A stretch of DNA of 64,000 nt from NCBI RefSeq assembly GCF_001509585.1, contig NZ_LNCI01000006.1, positions 62,001 through 126,000 of the forward strand, given 5' to 3'. The translations under genes and the position numbers were made by a program. This stretch comes from Tropicimonas marinistellae (GTDB lineage Bacteria > Pseudomonadota > Alphaproteobacteria > Rhodobacterales > Rhodobacteraceae). A model generated the notes under the pieces. It was not told the origin of the DNA. It saw only the letters and a program-made list of their open reading frames with translations, and searched no databases. Positions 54,666-63,400 of this stretch are shown here, one piece after another. Positions within the stretch are counted from its first letter, which is position 1; every line of letters starts with the position of its first letter.

Positions 54666-55175
54666 ATGACGAATACGGACTCCCGCCTGCGCCGCGTTCT
54701 TGTCGATCTTGGGCTGGCGTTGCTCAATGCCACGCTGATCCTGGTCGCCGTGTGCCTGTTTTTTGCGTGGCGCACCGCAAGAACTGTCGACGGCATCGCC
54801 GAAACGCTGGTCTCCAACATCGAGATCGTCGAACCTCTCAGGAACGACGTGAATGCGCTGACCTCGGAAGTCACCGCCCTGCGCGAAGACCTCGCAACAA
54901 TCACCTCACAGACCGGCAATCTGACATCTGAAAGCGCAGCCGCGCTTGAGGCCAAGATCGCCGCCTTCGATGCACGGATCGATGGGGTTCAGACCAAGGT
55001 TGAAACCGCGCGGCAACGCATTGGCACGGCACTTGCCGATCCGGACGCGCTGATTGAGCAGGCGATCCGCACCGCGACCGATCAGGCGGCTCGAAACATG
55101 GCGGACTTTGCAGGCTGCGCCCTGCCAACTCCGCCAACCCCGGGCAGCACGGTAGCCGCCCCGCCTCCGAACTGA
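54666..55175 (+). CDS. Single-TM coiled-coil protein of unknown function
   Basis: A 169-residue protein: N-terminal TM (about 13-37, LGLALLNATLILVAVCLFFAW), then a long helical, heptad-like region (about 40-145, NDVNALTSEVTALREDLATI and beyond), and a Pro-rich tail. Presumably anchored in the inner membrane with a periplasmic coiled coil. No family recognised. Divergent from sqdB and convergent with the TRAP genes. Confidence 0.65.
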   Translation: MTNTDSRLRRVLVDLGLALLNATLILVAVCLFFAWRTARTVDGIAETLVSNIEIVEPLRNDVNALTSEVTALREDLATITSQTGNLTSESAAALEAKIAAFDARIDGVQTKVETARQRIGTALADPDALIEQAIRTATDQAARNMADFAGCALPTPPTPGSTVAAPPPN

Positions 55176-55328
55176 GAGGCCGCGTCCGGTCAAACCGGCA
55201 AGGCGGGCTTCGTGACCATCAACCAGACGATCACAAGCACCGCAGCGAATGCCGGACATGCAACGGGACACGACTTGGCAGACAGGACACTGCCGAGCAC
55301 TGTCACCGCGACGCAGCACGCCGTGATG

Positions 55329-56624
55329 CTATCCCTGATACCCGAACATACGCGGCAGCCAAAGAACGAGATCCGGCGCAAAAAGCATCAGCAGCAATGC
55401 CATGATGAGAACGAGCAGGAACGACCAGACCTCGCGGATGATCTCGCCCAGCGGTATGCCGGTGACCGCGTTGATCACGAAGAGCAGAATGCCATAGGGC
55501 GGCGTGATCAGGCCGATCATCGAATTGACGACCACCAGCACGCCGAAATGCACAAGGTCGATGCCGAGGTCGCGGCAGGTAGGGATGAAGAGCGGGACGA
55601 TGACGAGAATGATGGTCGTCGCATCCAGTACGCATCCCAGCAGCAGGACCAGTACATTCACGGCAAGCAGGAAGTAGATCGGGTGTACATCAAGCCCGAC
55701 CATCGCCTCGGACATCATGCCCGGGATGTTCTCGGAGACCACGATGAAGTTCAGGATCAGCGCGCCGCCGATGACTACGCCGACCGCGGCCGAGGAGCGG
55801 GCACTTTCGACAAAGATGCGGTACAGCCCGTGGAGCGAGAGCGCGCGATAGAAGAGACTGGCCAGAAGGAGCGCGTAGAACGCAGCGACCGCGGCGGCCT
55901 CGGTCGGCGTCGTCACGCCACCGTAGATGCCATAGAGCAGGATCACCGGCATCAAGAGTGCCGGAAACGCATTGGCCGTGTGCCGGGGCAATTCCCGCAG
56001 CGGCACCGGTTCTTCAAGCGCATATCCGCGCTTGGAGGACAGGTAGTAGTTCATCGCCATCAACACCATGCCCATCACCAAGCCGGGCAGGATACCGGCC
56101 AGGAACAGCGCGCCGATGGAGCTGTTGGACACCAGCGCATAGAGCACCATCGGGATGGATGGCGGGATGATCGGACCGATCGTGGCCGAGGCGGCGGTGA
56201 TCGCGGCGGCGTAGCCGCGGCTGTAGCGCCCGTCCTTGGTCATCATCTCGATGATGATCTTGCCGATACCGGCGGCGTCGGCCACCGCGGAGCCGGACAT
56301 GCCGGAAAAGATCAGCGAGGCAACGACGTTCACTTGTCCCAGGCCACCGCGAAACCGCCCGACTGCGGCAACACAGAAATTGAGCAGCCGTTCGGAAATG
56401 GTTCCGGCGTTCATTATGTTTGCGGCCACGATGAAGAGTGGCACCGCAAGCAAAACAAAACTCTTGTAGAGGCCCTGCAGGATCTTTTCTCCGGCAAGTG
56501 CCACGTCGAGACCACCGAGCCCGAGGTAGACCACCGAGGCAAGGATGATCGAGTAGCCAATCGGCGTTCCGATCCCGGCAAGCAGGAACAGTGTCACAAG
56601 GCAGGACGCAAACTCGAAGCTCAT
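55329..56624 (-). CDS. dctM: TRAP transporter large permease (DctM)
   Basis: A 431-residue integral membrane protein with about 12 TMs. GIPIGYSIILASVVYLG-type sequence opens it (GTPIGYSIILA), then come VPLFIVAANIMNAGTISERLL and GMSGSAVADAAGIGKI, with IIPPSIPMVLYAL following. These are standard DctM motifs. It forms the sodium-coupled translocation pathway with DctQ and receives solute from DctP. The start overlaps the dctQ stop by 4 nt. Last gene of the operon. Confidence 0.95.
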   Translation of the reverse strand: MSFEFASCLVTLFLLAGIGTPIGYSIILASVVYLGLGGLDVALAGEKILQGLYKSFVLLAVPLFIVAANIMNAGTISERLLNFCVAAVGRFRGGLGQVNVVASLIFSGMSGSAVADAAGIGKIIIEMMTKDGRYSRGYAAAITAASATIGPIIPPSIPMVLYALVSNSSIGALFLAGILPGLVMGMVLMAMNYYLSSKRGYALEEPVPLRELPRHTANAFPALLMPVILLYGIYGGVTTPTEAAAVAAFYALLLASLFYRALSLHGLYRIFVESARSSAAVGVVIGGALILNFIVVSENIPGMMSEAMVGLDVHPIYFLLAVNVLVLLLGCVLDATTIILVIVPLFIPTCRDLGIDLVHFGVLVVVNSMIGLITPPYGILLFVINAVTGIPLGEIIREVWSFLLVLIMALLLMLFAPDLVLWLPRMFGYQG

Positions 56625-57181
56625 TCCTTGTCGTCTCCGCCGTGGTATTCCTGCTCTTCGGTCACATGGATTGGATAGGCGTGCTCTTCGTCATGCGGAC
56701 CGTTGCGCAGAACGTCCACGAAACGCCATGCATACCGAACCGTGACGGCGACCATGAACACCGCGTAGACAGAGAAGATCGTGCGCATCGGGATCTTGGT
56801 GCCGGTGAAGGGGTTCTTCACCGTCGTCGTCTTCCGCATCTTCATCCAGTCGATGTAGTCCCAGGTCGGAAGGAAGGCATAGAGCATTCCGACCACGATC
56901 GATGCCGCCGAAATCAGCGCAAGTACACGGCGCACGCCCGAGGGAACCGCCAGATAGGCAATGTCGAACGTGACGTGATCGACGTCACGCACAACGAAGG
57001 CATTCCCAAGGAAAACGATCCAGACCCAGAGGATGAGACAGAGTTCAAGCGTCCATCCGAATGGTGCTTGGAGCACGTAGCGCGAGAAGATCTGTGCGAG
57101 GAAGGTCGCAAACATCGCTGCCAGCATTGCGGCAACGACAACTTCGGCGCCGCGGGTGAACCAATTCGAGATCGCTTTCAT
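56621..57181 (-). CDS. dctQ: TRAP transporter small permease (DctQ)
   Basis: A 186-residue protein with four TMs (about 10-30, 48-66, 88-106 and 130-150): AMLAAMFATFLAQIFSRYVL, WTLELCLILWVWIVFLGNAFV, and RDVDHVTFDIAYL, the conserved DctQ loop. The C-terminal tail is long, charged and His/Glu-rich. It bridges DctM. Located 32 bp after dctP, overlapping dctM. Confidence 0.93.
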   Translation of the reverse strand: MKAISNWFTRGAEVVVAAMLAAMFATFLAQIFSRYVLQAPFGWTLELCLILWVWIVFLGNAFVVRDVDHVTFDIAYLAVPSGVRRVLALISAASIVVGMLYAFLPTWDYIDWMKMRKTTTVKNPFTGTKIPMRTIFSVYAVFMVAVTVRYAWRFVDVLRNGPHDEEHAYPIHVTEEQEYHGGDDKE

Positions 57182-57213
57182 CCAGATTCCCCCGCGGCGC
57201 CACAGTATTCAGA

Positions 57214-58224
57214 TCAATTGCCCAGAGCGTTGATCTTCTCGAGGACACCCTCGGGCCAGGAAGCAGCAAATTCGCTGCCGACATATTGATTCTGCACGTG
57301 CTCGCGGAACGCGGCAAGATCCGGCTCGTATATTTCCAGCCCCTGCTCTTTCAGGAACGCCACGAGTTCGTCTTCGAGTTGAAGCTGTTTTTGGCGACCA
57401 GATTCGGCGGCCGCATCGGCGGCTTCCTGCACCTTGGCTTGCTGTTCCGGTGTCAACCCGTCCCAAACCTGCTTGGAGAAGGCAATGTAGTTGAGGTCGA
57501 CGAGGTGCGAGGTCAGGATGATCTGATTTGTGACTTCGTAGAACTTGGCATCCACAACCGTCGGGAGCGGGTTGTCCTGCCCGTCCACCGCGCCGGTAGA
57601 GAGCGCCGTGTACACTTCTGCGAAGGACATCGGGGTCGGCGCAGCGCCGAGGGCCTTACCAAGGAACTGCCACGCATCCGTGCCGGGCATCCGAAGGTTC
57701 ACGCCGGCCAGGTCCGCGGGCGTCATAACCGTCAGTTCGTCCTTGCTCTGGCGCAGGTTCACGTGGCGCCGGCCAAGATACATGACCGACAGGAGCTTCA
57801 CGCCAAGCTCATCCTCGACCGTCTTCTTGAACGGTTCCATCAGCGGATCACCGAACACGGCAACCTGGTGCGCGGCGTCCTGATGCACGTAGCCTGTGGC
57901 AAAGATCGAGAATTCGGGGAAGAACTGCGCAAGTTCCTGCGCCGAAGCAATCGACATCTCGAGGTTGCCCCGAGAAATGGCTTCCAGTTCGGTACCCTGA
58001 GCGAAGAGCGTGCCGTTGTAGCCGGGCTCATAGTCGGCGAAATCGGCAACCATCGGCGCGAAAACCTCTGCCATCGCGACCGAACGCTGGTCGGTCTCCG
58101 AACCGGCCGTTGCAAGGCGAAGCTTGATCTTGTCTTGCGCGAGAGCCCCTCCCACTGAACCGGTCAAAACACCGGCTGCAACGAGAGCTGTCACGGCAGC
58201 GCGCCGCGTGAATTTGATGAGCAT
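57214..58224 (-). CDS. dctP: TRAP transporter substrate-binding protein (DctP)
   Basis: A 336-residue periplasmic solute-binding protein. The signal peptide ends GGALAQ after MLIKFTRRAAVTALVAAG. KLRLATAGSETDQRSVAMAE, LNLRMPGTDAWQFLGKALGA-type sequence (VNLRMPGTDAWQ) and SFAEVYTALSTGAVDGQDNP follow, with the arginine in NLRMP that usually binds a carboxylate. So an organic acid ligand is likely, but which one cannot be told. The start is ATG 58224 with a strong GGGAGG site; the frame is open to 58377. Upstream is an inverted repeat at 58272-58305. Confidence 0.95.
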   Translation of the reverse strand: MLIKFTRRAAVTALVAAGVLTGSVGGALAQDKIKLRLATAGSETDQRSVAMAEVFAPMVADFADYEPGYNGTLFAQGTELEAISRGNLEMSIASAQELAQFFPEFSIFATGYVHQDAAHQVAVFGDPLMEPFKKTVEDELGVKLLSVMYLGRRHVNLRQSKDELTVMTPADLAGVNLRMPGTDAWQFLGKALGAAPTPMSFAEVYTALSTGAVDGQDNPLPTVVDAKFYEVTNQIILTSHLVDLNYIAFSKQVWDGLTPEQQAKVQEAADAAAESGRQKQLQLEDELVAFLKEQGLEIYEPDLAAFREHVQNQYVGSEFAASWPEGVLEKINALGN

Positions 58225-58271
58225 GTGTAACCTCCCTGTTGGACGGCACCGGGTGGTACCGCCTTCGTCAA

Positions 58272-58305
58272 GTTGTATCGAGCCATTCCCAGAATTCAAT
58301 ACAAC
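58272..58305. promoter_or_regulatory. Inverted repeat upstream of dctP, candidate regulator site
   Basis: GTTGTATCGA (58272-58281) and TCAATACAAC (58296-58305) form arms matching at nine of ten positions around 14 bases. It lies 48-81 bases upstream of the dctP start. The divergent GntR/FCD protein at 59707 could be the ligand-controlled repressor acting here. As RNA it could also form a hairpin in the leader. Confidence 0.45.
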
Positions 58306-58337
58306 TATCAAAATGTCTGATATTTTTACGGCGATCA

Positions 58338-59405
58338 TCAATCTTCCCTCGATTGCGATGTCCCCACGTCCGTCCACCGTCCGGTCTCGGCCGAGCGCTG
58401 TATCGCCTCGACGACACGGAGCGTACGGAGTCCTTCCAGACCGCTCACCAGTGGTTTCGCCCTTCCGCGAATCACCTCTGCAAAGTGGGCGATCTGGTTG
58501 ATGAGTGGATCGGATGCATTCCTAAGAAGCGAGGTTGCGCTAATCGGTTGCCACCAGTCGCGCGCCCCCCGGTGTGTCCACATCCGCAGGTCAGGTAAGG
58601 ACAAGGATCCCTGTGAACCGCCAATCAGATAGCAACTCTCGGATGTGGCCGGGTAGATCGGGTTTTCTTGCGATGTCATTTCCCAACTCCAAGGCGCAAC
58701 GACGCTATCGGATACGGAAATCGTGCCGATTGCTCCCCCTTCGAACCGGAACAACGCCGCCGCGACATCCTCGTTTTCGTAGCCGCGAAGCGAAGGCGAT
58801 GCCTGTGCCTGAACCGAAAGTATCTCCCCGCACAGGTGCCGCATCAGGTCGATGTCATGTACAAGGTTCACCGATATTGGGCCTGCGCCCCGCCGCTTTC
58901 GCCATGGAGCGACGTCGAAGTACCCGTCCGGCTTGTAAAACCAGCAACTCGCCTGAACTGCCCGCACCTCGCCGATCTCTCCGCTTTCAATGACTGCCCG
59001 CGCCCTCTGGATAAGCGGATTGTATCGACGGTGATGGCCAACAAGGAGAGGGATTCTCCTTTCCGCGGCGCGTCGAACCAGGGCGTCGCCCGCGTCGGCG
59101 GAATCCGCCAGCGGCTTTTCGATCAGCGCTGGTACGCCGGCTTCGACACATGCCAGCGCTTGTTCGACGTGCAGAGGCGTTGGCGTCGCGAGGATCACGC
59201 CGTCTGGAAGTTCGCCTTCAAGCAATTCGGCAAGCGTTTCGTAGTGACGAGTATCTTGGACTTGTGCGTATTGGCGCCCTTCGTCACTGGGATCGGCGAC
59301 GCCAACAAGGCGAACACCGTCCGTCTTGAACATCGCATCCGCGTGGCGCTTACCGACAAGTCCGACACCGGCAATCGCGAGACGCACATCGCGCCCGTCT
59401 ACCAT
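58338..59405 (-). CDS. Gfo/Idh/MocA family oxidoreductase
   Basis: A 355-residue NAD(P)-dependent dehydrogenase: RLAIAGVGLVGKRHADAM Rossmann loop, then GVILATPTPLHVEQAL and the EKPLADS motif (K is catalytic). The C-terminal Gfo domain contains SVNLVHDIDLMRHLCGE. These act on sugars, inositols or related polyols. I chose ATG 59405 (MVDGRDVRLAI); the frame is open upstream without similarity. It lies upstream of dctPQM on the same strand (113-bp gap) and is divergent from the GntR gene, so it probably works on the substrate of the TRAP transporter. Confidence 0.92.
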   Translation of the reverse strand: MVDGRDVRLAIAGVGLVGKRHADAMFKTDGVRLVGVADPSDEGRQYAQVQDTRHYETLAELLEGELPDGVILATPTPLHVEQALACVEAGVPALIEKPLADSADAGDALVRRAAERRIPLLVGHHRRYNPLIQRARAVIESGEIGEVRAVQASCWFYKPDGYFDVAPWRKRRGAGPISVNLVHDIDLMRHLCGEILSVQAQASPSLRGYENEDVAAALFRFEGGAIGTISVSDSVVAPWSWEMTSQENPIYPATSESCYLIGGSQGSLSLPDLRMWTHRGARDWWQPISATSLLRNASDPLINQIAHFAEVIRGRAKPLVSGLEGLRTLRVVEAIQRSAETGRWTDVGTSQSRED

Positions 59406-59706
59406 CCCGCCACCCGCGGCACACCTGTTGCGCGCAACCACCGACACAAACCCACTGGATTGCCCGAGCATTGGCCAATCCGGATCCGCCGCTCTGTCTT
59501 CGTTCCCATGAAAACTAATCTCCCTTGCCCTCCAACGCCACGTTCCGGCGACGTTCGTTGCCCCGATGCGGTCCAACGCACCTCAGACGCATTCCGCACA
59601 AACATCATATATTTTTGCTTTTGTCGGTAGAACAGTCATTGTTGAGGAATGATGTCGCGATAGCTATATGGTCGACATAACCAAAAACATCCGACAAAGA
59701 ATTGCC
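59406..59706. other. 301-bp divergent regulatory region (oxidoreductase / GntR)
   Basis: Contains the candidate GntR promoter (59642-59670), GGTCGAC-centred ATGGTCGACAT (59668-59678) and an AT-rich patch at about 59605-59625 that may serve the leftward gene. No gene is predicted; 59406-59576 reads open in the oxidoreductase frame but has no family similarity. Confidence 0.5.
59642..59670 (+). promoter_or_regulatory. Candidate promoter of the GntR regulator gene
   Basis: TTGAGG (59642-59647), 17-bp spacer, TATATG (59665-59670), 4 of 6 matches in each hexamer. The -10 contains the ATG at 59668. If this promoter is real, translation cannot start there and the ATG at 59707 is the true start. Confidence 0.4.
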
Positions 59707-60360
59707 ATGACCAGTCAGCAGAAAACCGTCGGATCGAACACTTACCAACGGATCAAGCGCGACATTATCTTCGGCAAACTGACGCCTGGTCAGAAGCTGA
59801 AACTGGAGCCACTGCGGCAAAGGTACTCGGCCAGTCTCTCGACGCTTCGCGAAACACTTAACCGCCTGTCGAGCGAGGGCTTCGTAGATGCTCCTGAGCA
59901 GCGCGGATTTTTCGTAACCCCCGTGTCCAAGGAGGATCTCATCGAGATCTCCAATTTGAGGATCCTCCTGGAATGCCATGCCCTCGAACTTTCTGTCGCC
60001 GCCGGCGACACGGACTGGGAGGGCAACCTCGTTGCTGCGCACCACAAGTTGCACCGGATGGAGCAACGCATGATGCAGGGCGATCGGTCCGATGTGGAAA
60101 CCTGGAAGCGATACGATTGGGAATTCCATCTCGCGCTGATCCAGGCCTGCAACTCGAGGAATCTCCTGAGCCTCCATTCCTTGCTCTACGACAAATACCT
60201 GCGTTACCAGAACCTTCTTCTCACATATCGTGGCCAGATCGCCGCCGACGAGCATCAAGCGATGTTGGAGGCTGCACTTGCGCGCGATGCAGTGCTTACG
60301 CGTCGGATCCTCGAAACCCACATCACCAGTGGCCTCGAACACGCGTTGGAAGCGATGTAG
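59707..60360 (+). CDS. GntR family transcriptional regulator, FCD subclass
   Basis: A 217-residue regulator. The winged helix (about 10-72) contains YQRIKRDIIFGKLTPGQKL and ASLSTLRETLNRLSSEGFV, followed by a wing with QRGFFVTPVS. The FCD ligand-binding domain (about 80-215) has the metal-type residues in WEFHLALIQACNSRNLL and H-x3 in ADEHQAML / LETHITSGLEHAL. It resembles CsiR-type regulators. Start: ATG 59707 is preferred; ATG 59668 overlaps a promoter-like -10. It is divergent from the oxidoreductase-TRAP operon, which it likely controls in response to a carboxylate. Confidence 0.9.
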   Translation: MTSQQKTVGSNTYQRIKRDIIFGKLTPGQKLKLEPLRQRYSASLSTLRETLNRLSSEGFVDAPEQRGFFVTPVSKEDLIEISNLRILLECHALELSVAAGDTDWEGNLVAAHHKLHRMEQRMMQGDRSDVETWKRYDWEFHLALIQACNSRNLLSLHSLLYDKYLRYQNLLLTYRGQIAADEHQAMLEAALARDAVLTRRILETHITSGLEHALEAM

Positions 60361-60419
60361 AGCCGGCTGCGACGATCCCGCCGAGCGAAACCGGGCGGCC
60401 GCTCAGGCACTTTGACCCA

Positions 60420-63400
60420 CTAGATCCCTGTCAGGTCATCCACGAACGTTATCTGCTCGAGCATGGTGACGCCCTTGATGTCGAGCCTCTCGCCATCGGG
60501 TCCAACCGTCAGGATCACGCGGTTGCTCAATTCCTGCACACTGGTGTACGTGGCACCATTGAGATCGATGACATCCTGCCCCGCGACATAATCGATGACG
60601 TTCACACGGTCGAAAACCCCGTTGGTGAGAAGGTCCGAACTGAGACGGAACGTATCTTCGCCGCTCCCACCTGTCGCCCTGTCGTTGTCGCCGCTTCCAG
60701 TGAAGACGAAAACGTCATTGCCGCCGCCGCCGAACATCTTGTCGTCGCCATCGCCATCGATCAGCAGGTCATTGCCGTTTCCGCCATAGAGCTTGTCATC
60801 GCCCGCGAGACCCGAAATCGCATAGTCTTGGCCGTCCGGAGCGGCGATGACATCGTTGCCCGGCGTGCCAGTCAGTTCAATGAGATCTGTGTCTGGCTCG
60901 TTGGTGATCGTGATCGAGACGGTGCCGGTATCCACGCCGCCGTTGCTGTCATCGACCACGTAGGTGAAGCTGTCGGTGCCGACGAAGCCCGCATTTGGCT
61001 CGTAGCTCCAACTGCCATCGGGTCCGACACTCGCAGTGCCGCTGGAGGCACCGGTATCGAGGTTGTACGTGAGTGCGTCGCCGTCCACATCGGAAGCGCT
61101 CACCTGACCGGTCAGCGTGGTATCCTGTGGTCCCGCCCCGCTATCGTCCGAAGCAACGGGCGCATCGTTGACCGGTTGCACGGTCACGTTGACGGTCACG
61201 GTGTCCTCGCCGCCTTTCCCATCGCTGGCCAATACGTCAAAGCTGTCGGAACCGTTGAAGTTCAGGTTCGGCATGTAGCTGTAGCTGCCATCACTCGCCA
61301 CAACAACGGTGCCGTTCGACGGGTCGGACGCCTTGGTCAGCGTCACCGGATCGTCGTCGTCATCGGTGGCCGTGACCTGCCCCGTGATCTTCGTATCCTC
61401 GTCGCCGACCGGTGTATCCGGCACGGCGACCGGTGGTGTGTTGGCTTCGAGGATCGTGACCAAGACGGTGCCTATGTCCAACCCGTCATTCCCGTCGACC
61501 ACTGTGAAGGTAAAGCTGTCGGTGCCGAAGAACCCGGCGGTGGGTTCGTAGCTCCAACTCCCGTCGGACGCGACGTTCGCCGTGCCGCTTGTCGCCCCGA
61601 CATCGAGCGAATACGTCAGAGGATCGCCGTCAACATCCGTCGCCTGCAAGTCACCGGTGAGGGTCGTATCCTGCGGCCCCGTCCCGCTGTCGTCGGCAGC
61701 GACAGGTGCGTCGTTGACCGGCACGACAGTGACGTTGACCGTCACGACATCCACCCCGCCCTTGCCGTCACTTGCCCTCACATCGAAACTGTCGGAGCCA
61801 TTGAAGTTCAGGTTCGGCACATAGCTGTAGCTGCCGTCGCCCTCCACTGTGACGCTGCCGTTCGAGGGGTCGGACTCCTTGCTGAGTGTGACCCCGTCGC
61901 CGTCAGCGTCCGTGGCAGTCACCTGCCCGGTGATCGTCGTATCCTCGTCGCCAACCGGCAGATCCGGCACGGCAACGGGCGGTGTATTATCGCTGCCGCC
62001 CCCGGTCGGGTCGTCGTAGGAGCCGAAGAGGATGCCGGAGTAGCTTCCGGTGCCGATGACCTCCACCAGATCGTTGTCGGGCCCGACAAAAATCTTGACC
62101 CGGTTGTTCAGCTCGTTGACCGAGTTGACGGACGCTCCGCCAAGATCGATTGCGTCGCCGCTCTGGTAGTCGACGAACTTGACCGCGTCCGTTGTGCCAT
62201 TTTCCAGCAGTGCTTCGGTCAGCTTGAGGATGTCCGCGCCGGCACCGCCAGTGAACCGGTCCAGCCCGCCCCCCTGAACGAGGAAGAAATCCTCGCCTGC
62301 GCCGCCGAACACTTTGTCGTCGCCCGTGCCGTCCCGGAGGATGTCGTTGCCGGCGCCACCTTCGAGCCGGTCATCGCCCTCCTCGCCGTCCAGCAGGTCA
62401 TCGTCGCCAAGACCCTTGAGCACGTCATTGTTTGCACGACCATAAAGCCCATCTCGCTGACCGTCCGCGCCGGTAAGCGTGTCCGCCGCCGGGGTGCCGA
62501 TCTGCTCGACATAGTCGCTTGGCGGCTCGACCACCGTTTCGCCGATATAAGTCGTCTGGAGATATTCTTCGATCGCGTCGAATTCGCTCGTCGACAAGGC
62601 TCGGTTGAAGACGAGTGCCGCAGCCACCTTCATCGGTGTCTCGCCGCCGTCCAGGTTCTGACCGATGACAAGTCGCTCCATGACGGTGTTGAAAGACGCT
62701 GCGCCGGAGTCGATCTGCTCGCCGTTCACATAGTGCCGGTAGATTGACCCGTCGAACACCACGGCGTGCGAAACAAAGCCCCGCTCCTCGCCCGTCGCCG
62801 GGTCGTCCACCCCATCCACATCTGTCGCGAGGTCGCTGTTCCAGCCGTGGATGTTGAAGTCGTTCTCGTTCCCGTCGAGCGTCAGACCGAATGCCTGGTT
62901 GTCGCTATCGTTGCCGTAGACGAGGCCGGCGGCTTCGTCGTTAGTCACCGTTTCATAATCGACGACGAAGAACATGGTTCGCGGATCGTTGCCGAGTGCG
63001 AAACTGGTGAGAGAGTCGCTGCGCCCGATCGCATCTCCGACCCCGTCGAACACGATGGCCGGCTGCCCGGTTGGCGTCGCGTTCTCCACGAGTTGCGGGT
63101 CACCCTGTGCAGTCAGGTTATTGCCGTTCCCGGATTGGTCGAGCCATTCCGTAACGGTCGTGCCGTCCTCCCCAAGACCGATTTTGATGAAGGATTCCAC
63201 CTGCATGACAAGGCCATCCGTCACCGGCAACCCGCTCACCTCCCCGACGCGGATCGGAATACTGTCGGATAGGACATCAGGCGCCTCGCCGTCCGAGATC
63301 GTCAGAACCGCGTTGAACAGCCCCACATCGGTGTAGGTATGCTGAACGACGATCTCGCCATCGGCATTCGGGCTTCCCTCCAGCGCAACGGAACCATCGC

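Noticed and set aside
55190-55381. 63-codon minus-strand ORF after dctM with a hydrophobic C-terminal half
   Set aside because: A TM-like stretch exists, but its start overlaps dctM, no ribosome-binding site is convincing and I know no family; it could be a microprotein but is not supported.
56969-56989. Perfect 8-bp inverted repeat CGTGACGT/ACGTCACG
   Set aside because: It lies within the dctQ coding sequence and follows from the codons of RDVDHVT; no reason to call it regulatory.
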